Below the pieces are notes generated by a model. That model did not search any database and had not been told where the DNA came from. It saw only the letters and a list, made by a program, of their open reading frames with translations. Below, in pieces: positions 36,172 through 45,753 of a stretch of DNA of 64,000 nucleotides (position 1 is its first letter; the number at the start of each line of letters is the position of its first letter). The DNA comes from Bacteroidota bacterium. GTDB taxonomy: Bacteria > Bacteroidota > Bacteroidia > Bacteroidales > FEN-979. The translations under genes were made by a program, and so were the position numbers. The stretch covers positions 1-64,000 of the forward strand of contig JAPLDL010000004.1 in the NCBI GenBank assembly GCA_026391735.1, in the 5' to 3' direction.

Positions 36172-38139
36172 TCATGTTCTGCCGAGGTTACGGAAGCCTT
36201 TGAACAGGATATTGATGTCGTTGGTAAGATGGTAGTCGCGGGCATAGAGTATATTCAGCCTGTTTTTATCGTCTTCGCTGATCTGATTCGACTTTAATCC
36301 GTCCAAAGGATTCAGAACTCCTTTCTTAATAAGGGGTACATGTTGAATATTTGTACCGCTTACCGGGGTATACCCGACCCAGGATTTCCGTGCAAAGAAA
36401 ACAAGGGCAATATTCCTGGCCAGGCCGATAGGCTTCCTTACAAGAAATAAAAACAAAGGGTAGAACACCAAAATTATCAGGCCGGCTGTCAAATCAAACA
36501 CCCGCTTGCTTCTTAGGTTTGATTTTTTAGTGATAGCATTAATATCAACAACATAAAGGTCGCCTGAAGTGTTGATTGAGTTGCTGCCGATGATGGAAAG
36601 GCTTTCAGGGGGGGCGATTTTATAGTCAACCTGGGCATCTTTAAGCTCCGACATCTTGTCGATGATTACCTGGGCCGGTACATCCTTGGCGCAGAATATC
36701 ACTTCATCAATCTTATGAATAGTGATAATATCCTTGATCTGTTCAAGATCCCCGATAAATCCATTCATATTGCCTTTGCATGTATGGTAGCTCACAAGGC
36801 CCACAAAAGCCGGGTTCATCCCGGTTTTCTGGAGAAGGTCGGCAACCCGCTCTGATTCCTCCTTTTCTCCGATTATAACAAATTTTTTATTTTTGATCGT
36901 ATTCAGCTGAAAGCCGTTGATCTTTGAAAAATGAAACAATGTTCTGATGGCCAACATGATCGCAAGGCCCCAGATAGCGCCAAAAAATATCAGCGCCCTG
37001 GAGAAACGGTAATTTTCGCTAAGAATGCTATACAACAGCAGGATCAGCAAGGTACCTGCCAGCATCCCCTGGAATACTTTTCTTAACATGATCGGCCTGT
37101 CATATCCTCCGCTCACATAAACACTGATAAGCCAGATAAGGATATAAATCGGAACAGCGATCATCATAAATTCGGGAGGGTAATGCCCTCCGCCGGGAAA
37201 AATAAAATTCTTTTCCCAGTAAGAAGTCATGAAAAACATGCCTGCAAAGATCATCAGAGCATCAAGCAGGGGGAGGAAAATGCGGTTGGCAAAACGGGTA
37301 AGGATAGAAAAGAAAGCACGCAGGTAAATTGCCGAATGTATCATGATGGAGAACGACCTGGCATTTTCCTTTGAAAAATGTTTCCGTGCGAAGATGATCA
37401 TTGCATTATAAAACATGAAAACGTAGTTAAGGCTGCTTTTTTTGGTGCTTTCTCCTTTATAGTGTATTATTCTTGTCCCGGGATAATAATAATTTTTATA
37501 CCCGGCCTTGGTTATCCTGTAACTCAGGTCAATATCTTCGCCATACATAAAAAATGATTCATCGAGCAACCCAATCTGTTCCAGGACTGTTTTCCTTAGA
37601 AGCATAAAAGCTCCGGCCAGGACGTCTATTTTGTGAGTCTTGTCCTTGTCGAGGTAACCAAGATGATACTGGCTGAATATCCTGGATCTGGGAAAGAGTG
37701 TGGAAAGTCCAAAGATTTTATAAAATGAAACAACAGGTGTCGGCAAAGCACGTTTTGATTCGGGCAGGAATTTTCCCTTGCCGTCAATCATCTTTACCCC
37801 TAATCCGCCGGCATCAGCATGCTCATCCATAAAGGTCACTACCTTCCTCAGGGTGTCGTCTTCAACAAGTGTATCAGGATTCAGTAAAAGCACATATTCT
37901 CCGATGGCCTTTCTCATGGCCTGGTTGTTTGCACTTGAAAAACCCAGGTTTTCTTTGTTCTCAATCAGAATGACATCCGGGAACTTTTCCCTGACCATCT
38001 TCACGGAACCGTCAACGGAACTGTTATCAACGACGAATACTTCCGATTCAAGACCCTTACAGGCATTTTGAACAGAATGAAGGCATTGCTCCAGGAAGTA
38101 CCTTACATTGTAATTTACGATAACGATTGATAATTTCAT
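36172..38139 (-). CDS. Glycosyltransferase family 2 fused to a degenerate polyprenyl-phosphate sugar transferase-like part
   Basis: Residues 1-240 are a GT-A glycosyltransferase (IVIVNYNVRYFLEQCL, VDNSSVDGS, LLNPDTLVE, MYGEDIDLSYRI), rhamnosyltransferase-like. Residues about 270-400 hold roughly four membrane helices. Residues 415-535 resemble the nucleotide-binding region of WbaP-type enzymes. The last 110 residues follow the outline of a bacterial sugar transferase domain (KRVFDLTAGLIILVFYP, KSWVGYTP, ARDYHLTNDINILFKG). The middle part with the usual catalytic Asp-Glu segment is shortened. It probably builds cell-surface polysaccharide. Confidence 0.8.
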   Translation of the reverse strand: MKLSIVIVNYNVRYFLEQCLHSVQNACKGLESEVFVVDNSSVDGSVKMVREKFPDVILIENKENLGFSSANNQAMRKAIGEYVLLLNPDTLVEDDTLRKVVTFMDEHADAGGLGVKMIDGKGKFLPESKRALPTPVVSFYKIFGLSTLFPRSRIFSQYHLGYLDKDKTHKIDVLAGAFMLLRKTVLEQIGLLDESFFMYGEDIDLSYRITKAGYKNYYYPGTRIIHYKGESTKKSSLNYVFMFYNAMIIFARKHFSKENARSFSIMIHSAIYLRAFFSILTRFANRIFLPLLDALMIFAGMFFMTSYWEKNFIFPGGGHYPPEFMMIAVPIYILIWLISVYVSGGYDRPIMLRKVFQGMLAGTLLILLLYSILSENYRFSRALIFFGAIWGLAIMLAIRTLFHFSKINGFQLNTIKNKKFVIIGEKEESERVADLLQKTGMNPAFVGLVSYHTCKGNMNGFIGDLEQIKDIITIHKIDEVIFCAKDVPAQVIIDKMSELKDAQVDYKIAPPESLSIIGSNSINTSGDLYVVDINAITKKSNLRSKRVFDLTAGLIILVFYPLFLFLVRKPIGLARNIALVFFARKSWVGYTPVSGTNIQHVPLIKKGVLNPLDGLKSNQISEDDKNRLNILYARDYHLTNDINILFKGFRNLGRT

Positions 38140-38171
38140 ATAAACAGCCGGACTGTAAATTTAATGCTTAT

Positions 38172-38756
38172 TCAGATAGCTCCTGCATCTATCATCTGCA
38201 CAACTCGTTCAATGGGTTCATCTACTCCTTTTGGGTCGTACAGGGTTTTCAGGTCATACCCGAAAATCCGGGCCAGGGTCTGCCAGATAAAAGCATTAAA
38301 TCCTCCCTTTAGTTCTTTTACAATGGCAAAAGTGGATGAACCTGTTTCCCTGTAGATGAGCTTGATAAGGATCTTTCCCTGTGAATAGGTCATGTCGCGG
38401 ACCTGGTCCCCGAACTGGTTATCCAGTTCCTTTTCCGATTTTTTGAGAAATGCTTTTCTCTGCCTGTCGTTTGTTATTGTATCGAGGATAGCTTTGATTT
38501 GCTTTAATTTGATCCCGGCAAGTTTGGCGTAAGGGTAAACAAGTTTAATGTTGTATACCAGGCGGTCATATCGTGCAGCTTCATGCTTATTCTCAAATTT
38601 ACCCGGGGGGAAGATGACAACTCCGTTCAGATCGACAGCAGGGAGAGTATCTCCCTCTATTATTTTCACAGGCAGCGTAAACTTAGTTGTATCCTGACCC
38701 GCAAGGGATAATTGGAATACTAAGGATATTATGAAAAAGAGTAAAGGAATTCTCAT
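38172..38756 (-). CDS. DUF4294 family secreted protein
   Basis: The 194-residue protein has a signal peptide (about 1-20). The DUF4294 core reads RYDRLVYNIKLVYPYAKLAG, FLKKSEKELDNQFG, LTYSQGKILIKLIYRETG-like and GGFNAFIWQTLARIFG. The family is Bacteroidota-specific and its function is unknown. It stands between clpX and the glycosyltransferase gene on the same strand. Confidence 0.88.
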   Translation of the reverse strand: MRIPLLFFIISLVFQLSLAGQDTTKFTLPVKIIEGDTLPAVDLNGVVIFPPGKFENKHEAARYDRLVYNIKLVYPYAKLAGIKLKQIKAILDTITNDRQRKAFLKKSEKELDNQFGDQVRDMTYSQGKILIKLIYRETGSSTFAIVKELKGGFNAFIWQTLARIFGYDLKTLYDPKGVDEPIERVVQMIDAGAI

Positions 38757-38810
38757 CGGAATAGCCTGTGCTTGCGCTCTAAAATTAACGATGAGAGCGG
38801 CCGTTTAGTA

Positions 38811-40046
38811 TCAGGCGACTTTAAGCCTGGATAAACTGGTTTTATTGAATTTTTCTTCAACAAAAGCCAGGTTGACCTTCAGGTTTTTAACATTGGTTCT
38901 TGAAGGAAGATCGAACATTGCATCATTCATAATCCCTTCAAGAATAGCCCTCAGACCTCTGGCTCCCAGTTTGAATTCAACGGATTTCTCAACAATGAAA
39001 TCCAGTGCATCATCATCAAAATTCAGCTTGATGTTATCTATTTCAAAAAGCTTGATATATTGCTTCACAAGTGAATTCTTCGGTTCCAGCAGAATGCGTT
39101 TCAGAGTGACCTTGTCCAGGGCATGCATAAAAGTCACAATAGGCATCCTCCCCACCAGTTCAGGAATAAGTCCGTACGCCTTCAGATCAACAGGGGAGAT
39201 ATATTTCAGAATGTTCTCTTTGTCAACTTCTTCTTTATGCCTGTCAACCTTATAACCAATACGGTTCGTCTGTAAACGGCTGGCAATTTTTTTATCTATA
39301 CCATCAAAAGCACCACCTGTTATAAAAAGAATATTCTGAGTGTTAATCTGGATCATTCTTTGCTCCGGATGTTTCCTTCCTCCCTGGGGCGGCACGTTTA
39401 CAACAGAACCTTCAAGCATTTTCAAAAGGGCTTGCTGGACGCCTTCCCCCGAAACGTCTCTGGTGATGGAAGGGTTATCGCTTTTCCTGGCAATTTTATC
39501 AATCTCGTCAATGAATACAATGCCTCTTTCGGCAGCTTCCAGGTTATAGTCGGCGACTTGCAGCAACCTGGCAAGTATACTCTCAACGTCTTCCCCGACA
39601 TAGCCGGCTTCGGTGAGCGCTGTGGCATCAGCGATACAGAAAGGTACATTGAGCATTTTAGCTATACTTTTAGCCAAAAGGGTTTTACCAGTACCCGTTT
39701 CACCGACAATGATGATATTTGATTTTTCCAGTTCAATATCATCATCTTTAGCTTCCCTTGCATGCCTGATCCGCTTGTAATGATTATAAACGGCCACTGA
39801 TATAACACGTTTAGCTTCTTCCTGCCCGATCACGTATTGATCGAGATACTTTTTGATCTCCTGCGGTTTAAGCAGGGCATACTCCTCGAAGCTTTTCGAC
39901 TTTTTCGAGGCGAGTTCTTCATCAAGAATAGTCTGGGCCTGCTGAACACAGTTGTCGCAAATATGACCGTTCAGCCCGGCTATTAGAACCCTTGCTTCAC
40001 GTTTTTCACGTCCACAGAAAGAACAGCGTTCTTCAGTCTTTGCCAT
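38811..40046 (-). CDS. clpX: ATP-dependent Clp protease ATPase subunit ClpX
   Basis: ClpX unfolds substrates and feeds them to ClpP. The N-terminal C4 zinc domain is CSFCGRE and CDNCVQQ. Walker A is [12 protein letters not shown] and Walker B is [12 protein letters not shown]. The sensor-2 region [21 protein letters not shown] is present. The 411 residues are normal. Its ATG shares a base with the clpP stop codon, so the two genes are translationally coupled. Confidence 0.97.
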   Translation of the reverse strand: MAKTEERCSFCGREKREARVLIAGLNGHICDNCVQQAQTILDEELASKKSKSFEEYALLKPQEIKKYLDQYVIGQEEAKRVISVAVYNHYKRIRHAREAKDDDIELEKSNIIIVGETGTGKTLLAKSIAKMLNVPFCIADATALTEAGYVGEDVESILARLLQVADYNLEAAERGIVFIDEIDKIARKSDNPSITRDVSGEGVQQALLKMLEGSVVNVPPQGGRKHPEQRMIQINTQNILFITGGAFDGIDKKIASRLQTNRIGYKVDRHKEEVDKENILKYISPVDLKAYGLIPELVGRMPIVTFMHALDKVTLKRILLEPKNSLVKQYIKLFEIDNIKLNFDDDALDFIVEKSVEFKLGARGLRAILEGIMNDAMFDLPSRTNVKNLKVNLAFVEEKFNKTSLSRLKVA

Positions 40047-40723
40047 TATTGTGTTTCCTTTTTTGACTTAAACAAAACTTCATCGATCATGCCATACTCT
40101 TTCGCTTCTTCCGCAGTCATCCAGTAATCCCTGTCGGCGTCTTTCAGTATCCTCTTATATTGCTGGCCTGAATGAAGTGAAATGATCTCATAAAGTTCCT
40201 TTTTCAGCTTCTGGATCTCACGGGTCGTGATCTCAATATCAGAAGCCTGGCCTTCGGCACTGCCCATGGGCTGGTGGATAAGTATCCTTGAGTGTTTCAA
40301 GGCAGTACGCTTGCCTTTTTCCCCGGCACAAAGCAAAATGGCACCCATGGAAGCCGCCATCCCCGTACAAATAGTCGCAACATGCGGATTGATATATTGC
40401 ATAGTATCATAAATCCCCAGTCCGGCATACACTGAACCTCCCGGCGTGTTTAGGTAAATCTGTATATCCTTATGGGAATCCACCGATTCCAGGAATAACA
40501 ACTGAGCCTGGATGATATTGGCAACATAATCATCAATGGGTACTCCCAGGAAAATGATCCTGTCCATCATCAGACGGCTGAATACGTCCATGGTCGCTAT
40601 ATTCAGCTGACGCTCCTCAATAATTGTAGGGGAGATGTAATTAGCCGATATGCTCTTGTATTTCTCAAGGCTGAGGCCGCTGATGCCCCTTTGCCGGATC
40701 GCATATTTTGAAAATTCGTCCAT
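40046..40723 (-). CDS. clpP: ATP-dependent Clp protease proteolytic subunit
   Basis: The serine protease partner of ClpX, 225 residues. The catalytic Ser is S125 in MAASMGA and the His is H150 in RILIHQP, with the Asp following in the C-terminal half. A processed N-terminal extension is likely before [11 protein letters not shown]. The order tig-clpP-clpX is the classical protein-quality cluster. Confidence 0.97.
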   Translation of the reverse strand: MDEFSKYAIRQRGISGLSLEKYKSISANYISPTIIEERQLNIATMDVFSRLMMDRIIFLGVPIDDYVANIIQAQLLFLESVDSHKDIQIYLNTPGGSVYAGLGIYDTMQYINPHVATICTGMAASMGAILLCAGEKGKRTALKHSRILIHQPMGSAEGQASDIEITTREIQKLKKELYEIISLHSGQQYKRILKDADRDYWMTAEEAKEYGMIDEVLFKSKKETQ

Positions 40724-40791
40724 AATGTCAGATATTGAAGTGTTAATTTATTCTGTTTTTAACAGTCACCAGTCACAATCACTTATTCTTT

Positions 40792-42012
40792 TTAAAGTTC
40801 ATGTTCATGGTCATGATGAGAGTGGTCATGTTCATGGTCATGATGAGAGTGGTCATGTTCATGCATTTCCGAAGCTATTTTGATAAATTCGTCATACGAC
40901 ACTTCCTTTTTAACAATATTCAGCTTCGTTTTAAAAAGTCCCAGCATACGGGCATTATATAACTGATCATTGATCCTTTGTACCTGCTCTTTATTCTGCA
41001 TGAATGCATCAACGATCGATTCATATTTTTTCTCCATTTCAGGATCGACAAATTCCGTGCCGACTCTTTGGAGCATGACAGTCCGTATGTAATTCTTTAT
41101 GTCTTCGTCACTTACCTTGATGTCATTTTCGCGGATGATCCTGTTTTCGATCAGCTGCCATTTCATCGATTCCCTGAATGAATCATAATCTTTTTCGATC
41201 TGTTCCTGTGTAAACTTTCCTTCATTATATTCAAGCAACCAGCGTTTCAGGAATTCGTCGGGCAGATCAAAATTCGTATTTTTCACGAGGATCTCCGTGG
41301 CTTTATTGAAAAAGATCCTGTCGGTCTCCTGGGTGAAGCTCGCCGATGCGTCTTTCCTGATCCTTTCCCTGAATTGTTCTTCGGTCTCAATGTTATCAGC
41401 GGGATAGACTTTGGAGAAGAATTCGGGCGTCATTTCTGCAGGGATGACTTCCGGAGCCTTGGTTTCAGCGGGTGTTTCTCCTTCGGCTTGAGGTTCTGCA
41501 TCTGTTGATGCTTCGGCTGGTTGCAAGGATTCTTCAGGCTTAACTGGTGTACCAAACCGTTTACGGGTTTCATCCACATACTTATCGATCATACTGTCGT
41601 CAACCAGTATCTCATAATCTTCAACTTCTGTTTCCGGACCAAAGGGCAGAGTGAAATCAGGCGCAAACCCGATATCAAAGAAAAATTCAAAACTAGTCTG
41701 GGCTTCAAAATTGACTGCGGAATTCTTTTCCTGGTTTGGGATAGGGTTTCCCAGCAGATCCAGCTTCTGCTCCCTGATATAGTTATTGAGAGAGTCGGAT
41801 ATCAGTTTGTTTACTTCTTCGGCCAGAACTGCTTTGCCATACATCTTACGGATCAAGCCCGAAGGCACATGACCTGGGCGAAATCCCGGAATGTTGGCTT
41901 TTTTCTGGTAATCCCTGATCACCTTGTTTACCTGTTCAGTATAATCCTCCGGGCTTATTTCCAGCCGGATCGTTGCGGTTAGTTCACCTGTGTTCTCTTT
42001 TGTTAAATTCAT
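40792..42012 (-). CDS. tig: Trigger factor with a His-rich C-terminal tail
   Basis: Trigger factor is the ribosome-bound chaperone. The N-terminal ribosome-binding domain includes a GFRPGHVPSGLIRKMYG signature. The middle part is an FKBP-like region that looks divergent, and the C-terminal arms are helical. The last 25 residues are His/Asp/Glu-rich and come from a 27-base direct repeat, giving two copies of an HDHSHHDHE unit. Such a tail could bind Ni or Zn, as His-rich SlyD and HypB tails do. That is suggestive in a [NiFe]-hydrogenase-bearing genome but not proven. It is upstream of clpP. Confidence 0.93.
   Translation of the reverse strand: MNLTKENTGELTATIRLEISPEDYTEQVNKVIRDYQKKANIPGFRPGHVPSGLIRKMYGKAVLAEEVNKLISDSLNNYIREQKLDLLGNPIPNQEKNSAVNFEAQTSFEFFFDIGFAPDFTLPFGPETEVEDYEILVDDSMIDKYVDETRKRFGTPVKPEESLQPAEASTDAEPQAEGETPAETKAPEVIPAEMTPEFFSKVYPADNIETEEQFRERIRKDASASFTQETDRIFFNKATEILVKNTNFDLPDEFLKRWLLEYNEGKFTQEQIEKDYDSFRESMKWQLIENRIIRENDIKVSDEDIKNYIRTVMLQRVGTEFVDPEMEKKYESIVDAFMQNKEQVQRINDQLYNARMLGLFKTKLNIVKKEVSYDEFIKIASEMHEHDHSHHDHEHDHSHHDHEHEL
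40799..40863. repeat. 27-base tandem repeat in the tig gene
   Basis: Two full copies and a partial third copy of a 27-base unit containing CATGTTCATGGTCATGATG encode the His/Asp/Glu tail of trigger factor. Because the unit is a multiple of three, changes in copy number would keep the frame. Confidence 0.9.
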
Positions 42013-42087
42013 GTATTTCGGTTAAATTATAATGAGTTTCTGAAGTTCCTGAAAACCTCCGTTGTTCAGTTGATTATCTTTATTTTG

Positions 42088-42169
42088 TGCGGATGAAGGG
42101 ACTCGAACCCCCACGCCCTGAGGCACAAGATCCTAAGTCTTGCGCGGCTACCAATTACGCCACATCCGC
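42088..42169 (-). tRNA. tRNA-Leu (anticodon UAG)
   Basis: On the minus strand the acceptor GCGGATG pairs with CATCCGC. The anticodon stem CAAGA/TCTTG encloses CTTAGGA, with anticodon TAG. A long variable arm (class II tRNA) and the T loop GGTTCGAGTCC are visible. The CCA end is not encoded. Confidence 0.95.
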
Positions 42170-42192
42170 AGATGGTATAAAATTTGAGCCTG

Positions 42193-42200
42193 CAAAGGTA
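42193..42200 (-). promoter_or_regulatory. Candidate -7 box for tRNA-Leu
   Basis: On the minus strand TACCTTTG matches TAnnTTTG, about 24 bp upstream of the mature tRNA 5' end. A -33 TTG is not obvious. Confidence 0.4.
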
Positions 42201-42407
42201 CTAAATTTTTACTTTTGGTCGTTACATATAAGGGAGAAGCTGATCCCGGAGTTTTATTTGCGTACCGGGCAACCCTTATAACCGTTTGAGGTCTTAAATT
42301 TATCAGGTCACCTGATCAGCGTTTCACCTCCACAGAGGACATAATTCCGCAATAGGGAAAACATTTACACTGAATTTTTAATTAACTTTCGAAGTAGCCG
42401 GATAATT

Positions 42408-43892
42408 ATGAGGTTTACTCTAAGTATATTGCCCTTTCTCCTGCTTTCAGCCTTTACAGATTGCGTTAACGGACAATCGATGTACGGAACGGTTTTAGGC
42501 AATTATGCAGGAGTGAACAGTATTCAGGTAAATCCAAGCGGACTGCAAAATTCTAAAACATGGCTTGATATCCAGATTATCGGTGCCGGTGAATTTTTCC
42601 AGAACAATTATCTTTACCAGAAGAAAACCGATTACAGGTTCTCTCATTTCTTTCAGAGCAGTTATGAATGGCCTACCCATTCAGAAGGATATGGTACGGA
42701 AGTTCGTATGTTTTACGCCTACAATAATAAGAATCCCAAGGATGCATTTGAAAATGTGAGAGTAAACGGACCGGGTGCCATGCTGATTTGGGGAAAACAT
42801 GCTTTTGCATTGACCACAGCCATAAGAAATGTAGTTTCGGTTCATGGGATGCCATATGACCTTGCAAATTTTTCCTACCTTGGATTGAATTACAGGCCGC
42901 AACAAAAGATAAATTACAATGATACCCGGCCGTTTAACGGGGCCCAGATGGCATGGGCGGAGATCGGACTTACCTATTCATACGAGGTTTACGGTCGCGG
43001 TTTTAACCGCATCAATGCCGGATTGTCGGTGCGGCGGCTTTTTGGTTATGCAGGCGCGTATTCAAACGTTAAAAATATTAATTATACTGTAATCGATGAT
43101 TCCACGGTACAGATTAAAAACCTTAATGCCGAGATGGGATTGTCGCTTCCTGTGGATTATGAAACCAATCAGTTTACCGGAGGCACGGCATTCAGGGGAG
43201 GGGGCTTTGGTGTCGACATTGGAGCCACATACACCCGCCTTGTTAAACCCCACCAGGAGCAATACTTTAACAGACTGTGTGCCCAGCGGTATGAAGATTA
43301 CCTGTATCGCGTCGGTGTGGCCCTGATTGATGTCGGGGGCATTCGTTTTAAAACCAACGCCCAGAAATTAATAATTGATAACCGTTCATCTTATTGGGAC
43401 CAGATTACAAGAATGAAATTCAGGAGCATTCAGCAGATGCTTGATACCCTGAGCTATAAATTCTATGGTGATCCTAATTCAGCGAAGGCTTCAGATAAAT
43501 TTACACTTTGGCTGCCATTCGCCCTCAGTGTTCAGTTTGATTATCATTTTACTAAGTTTACCTATATTAATGCCAGCCTTATTTATCCCGTTGCCTTTGC
43601 AAAAGCCACAGTTTACCGGCCTGCCGAGCTTACAATCACACCAAGGTACGAAGCCCGCTGGCTGGAGGTCAGCCTGCCGGTATCTCTTTACGACTGGTAT
43701 CTTCCAAGAGTTGGAGTTGCAATCAGAGCATATGGAATTACAATAGGCTGCGATAAATTGGGAGGGTTCTTTAATTTCAATGATTTTACAGGAATCGATG
43801 TGTATTTCTCGATCAAATATTTTTTGGACAAAGGCTCATGCCGGGATAAAAACAAAGGGCATTGCGGCAACCTTGAATTCCGTCCGGGCTGA
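42408..43892 (+). CDS. DUF5723-like outer-membrane protein
   Basis: The 494-residue protein has a signal peptide (about 1-22). The mature start, SMYGTVLGNYAGVNSIQVNPSG, is the conserved N-terminus of DUF5723, a family of putative beta-barrel proteins in Bacteroidota. The rest shows many aromatic-ended amphipathic strands. The function is unknown. It is convergent with the permease gene and directly abuts it. The 240 bp before it, after tRNA-Leu, hold no further gene that I can support. Confidence 0.8.
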   Translation: MRFTLSILPFLLLSAFTDCVNGQSMYGTVLGNYAGVNSIQVNPSGLQNSKTWLDIQIIGAGEFFQNNYLYQKKTDYRFSHFFQSSYEWPTHSEGYGTEVRMFYAYNNKNPKDAFENVRVNGPGAMLIWGKHAFALTTAIRNVVSVHGMPYDLANFSYLGLNYRPQQKINYNDTRPFNGAQMAWAEIGLTYSYEVYGRGFNRINAGLSVRRLFGYAGAYSNVKNINYTVIDDSTVQIKNLNAEMGLSLPVDYETNQFTGGTAFRGGGFGVDIGATYTRLVKPHQEQYFNRLCAQRYEDYLYRVGVALIDVGGIRFKTNAQKLIIDNRSSYWDQITRMKFRSIQQMLDTLSYKFYGDPNSAKASDKFTLWLPFALSVQFDYHFTKFTYINASLIYPVAFAKATVYRPAELTITPRYEARWLEVSLPVSLYDWYLPRVGVAIRAYGITIGCDKLGGFFNFNDFTGIDVYFSIKYFLDKGSCRDKNKGHCGNLEFRPG

Positions 43893-45002
43893 TCATTCGC
43901 GGGTTTTAACGTCCAGGGCATCCCTTAAAGAATTACCCATCAGCATAAAGGCAAGTACGAGTAGCATAATGGCGATACCCGGCAGGATAGCGAGGTATGC
44001 ATAATCCAGTATAATATACCCGTAATTCTCTTTGATCATCGATCCCCAGGAGGGAACCGGAGGCTGCACACCAAGTCCAAGGAAACTCAGCCCGGCTTCA
44101 AGCAGTATGGCTGAAGCAAAATTGGCTGCCGAAATGACTATAACCGCTGCCATCACGTTGGGCAGGATATGTTTTATAATGATACGCGAATCAGAAAATC
44201 CAAGAGCATGGCCGGCTTCAACAAATTCCTTTTCCCTCAGGCTCATCACTTGCCCTCTCACCATCCTGGCCACATCCACCCACATCGTCAGTCCGACTGC
44301 AACAAAAACCTGCCAGAACCCTTTTCCCAGTGCAAATGTTATAGCGATCACCAGTAGCAGGGTAGGGATGGACCAGACCACGTTGATGAACCACATGATC
44401 AGGTTGTCGGCCCAGCCTCTGTAATATCCTGCAACAGCTCCGAGGGAAATGCCTATCAGCAGTGAAATAAAAACAGAGATAAATCCTACCGAAAGGCTGA
44501 CCCTGGCTCCAATGACGAGTTGACTCAGGTAGTCCCGCCCAAAACGGTCGGTACCCAGCCAGAATTTCACGGTCTTAACCGGGCTTACTTTTTTTACGGG
44601 GATGCTGTTTTCGGCCAGGATCACACTCCCCGGCTCCGAATAAGCCCTGTAATACAGGGTGTCCTTGCTGATCCGGTAACTGCTAATCGGGACCGGTATG
44701 GAACCTCTTTTTTCTCCTGTAAGCATGGTCCGAAACCAGTTAGATCCTGAAACCTGCCCCTGGTCGTTAATATAAAGCATCTCTACTTTAAACCCCGGCT
44801 TTTTTAATCCAAGCTCAAGAAACTGTTGATTTGCAAACGGCGAATTGTCAGGTATTATAAGATATCCGAATAACGCGGCAAGGCATACCAAAATAATGAA
44901 AACAAGAGACCCGAGACCAAGAGGTTCGTGGCAGAACCTGATCCAGGCCAGGCGGGTCAGGGAAGCCGAAACGATCTGCCGGGGTTTTCTGAAGAGGTTC
45001 AT
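43893..45002 (-). CDS. ABC transporter permease, DppC/OppC type
   Basis: One membrane subunit of a peptide- or nickel-type ABC importer. An N-terminal membrane helix (about 28-50) is followed by a long extracytoplasmic insertion (about 55-155). Five core helices follow, with the EAA loop EAGHALGFSDSRIIIKHILPN that contacts the ATPase and a FLGLGVQPPVPSWGSM segment. At 369 residues it is longer than E. coli DppC (300) because of the insertion. No DppB, ATPase or binding protein gene is next to it. Confidence 0.9.
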   Translation of the reverse strand: MNLFRKPRQIVSASLTRLAWIRFCHEPLGLGSLVFIILVCLAALFGYLIIPDNSPFANQQFLELGLKKPGFKVEMLYINDQGQVSGSNWFRTMLTGEKRGSIPVPISSYRISKDTLYYRAYSEPGSVILAENSIPVKKVSPVKTVKFWLGTDRFGRDYLSQLVIGARVSLSVGFISVFISLLIGISLGAVAGYYRGWADNLIMWFINVVWSIPTLLLVIAITFALGKGFWQVFVAVGLTMWVDVARMVRGQVMSLREKEFVEAGHALGFSDSRIIIKHILPNVMAAVIVISAANFASAILLEAGLSFLGLGVQPPVPSWGSMIKENYGYIILDYAYLAILPGIAIMLLVLAFMLMGNSLRDALDVKTRE

Positions 45003-45016
45003 TAAAAGGGGTCTTT

Positions 45017-45046
45017 TTGCAAATGTATAATTTTTTTGTACTTTTG
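45017..45046 (+). promoter_or_regulatory. Promoter for tRNA-His
   Basis: TTG (45017-45019), exactly 19 bases and TACTTTTG (45039-45046) fit the Bacteroidota consensus. The tRNA begins 12 bp downstream. Confidence 0.7.
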
Positions 45047-45057
45047 CAGCACAAAAT

Positions 45058-45132
45058 GGTGGTCGTAGCTCAGCTGGTTAGAGCGTCAGATTGTGGCTCT
45101 GAAGGCCGTGGGTTCGAGCCCCATCTTCCACC
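45058..45132 (+). tRNA. tRNA-His (anticodon GUG)
   Basis: The D arm is GCTC..GAGC, and the anticodon stem TCAGA/TCTGA encloses TTGTGGC (anticodon GTG). The T arm is GTGGG/CCCAT. The extra G-1 typical of tRNA-His is encoded. The acceptor pairs GTGG with CCAC, but positions 5-68 and 6-67 are T-T and C-T mismatches. CCA is not encoded. Confidence 0.93.
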
Positions 45133-45136
45133 CATC

Positions 45137-45169
45137 AAAAAAAAGCCGCCTTTTCGGGTGGCTTTTTTT
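45137..45169 (+). terminator. Rho-independent terminator after tRNA-His
   Basis: An A run, GCCGCC, a six-base loop, GGTGGC and a T run form a six-pair stem (one G-T) extended by A-T pairs. It also faces the thioredoxin-like gene from the other side and may work in both directions. Confidence 0.85.
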
Positions 45170-45189
45170 AAATGAGCTGACATACAGGG

Positions 45190-45744
45190 TCATTTCTTAA
45201 CATCAGCCTTCTTGTATGATCCAAGATAATCCTCCCATTTAATATCCTTGTAAGCGTTCTCCCCGAAATAGTTTAAAACAGGAGCAAAATCCCTTACATT
45301 CATGTATCCGGGAACTACTGTCAACACCTGGTTCTTTTCGTTAATGAAAACACAGGAGGGATAGGACATCTTCCCTCTGAGCAAATCAACAGCAAGCTGG
45401 TTATTGCCACCCCTTCCGTGCGGATTCTTGTTGACAAATTTTACACTGTCGATCACGATAGTGTCTTTGGTCTCAGCATTCAGCTTTACACAGTAAAAAT
45501 GTTTCTGCATGTATTTCGCGGTTTCAGGATCCTGGAAGGTCTCCTTGTCCATCTTTTTACACCAGCCACACCAGTCAGTATAAACATCGACAAAGACCTT
45601 CTTTGGTTTCTTTTTATTCAGCTGGTACGCCTCTGCAAAGCTGTGCCACTCAATAATCCCTTTCTTTTCGCCAGTACCCTGAGCCACAGCCAAACCCGGC
45701 ATGGTAATAAGGCATATTAAAATAATCTGAATGAAGTGTTTCAT
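45190..45744 (-). CDS. Secreted thioredoxin-fold protein
   Basis: The 184-residue protein has a signal peptide (about 1-21). A thioredoxin-like domain with the active site WCGWCKKMDKETF follows, a WCxWC variant common in periplasmic DUF255/thioredoxin_7-type proteins. It probably reduces or isomerises disulfides in the envelope. It is followed by tRNA-His on the other strand and preceded by smpB on the same strand. Confidence 0.88.
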   Translation of the reverse strand: MKHFIQIILICLITMPGLAVAQGTGEKKGIIEWHSFAEAYQLNKKKPKKVFVDVYTDWCGWCKKMDKETFQDPETAKYMQKHFYCVKLNAETKDTIVIDSVKFVNKNPHGRGGNNQLAVDLLRGKMSYPSCVFINEKNQVLTVVPGYMNVRDFAPVLNYFGENAYKDIKWEDYLGSYKKADVKK

Positions 45745-45753
45745 AACATACTG

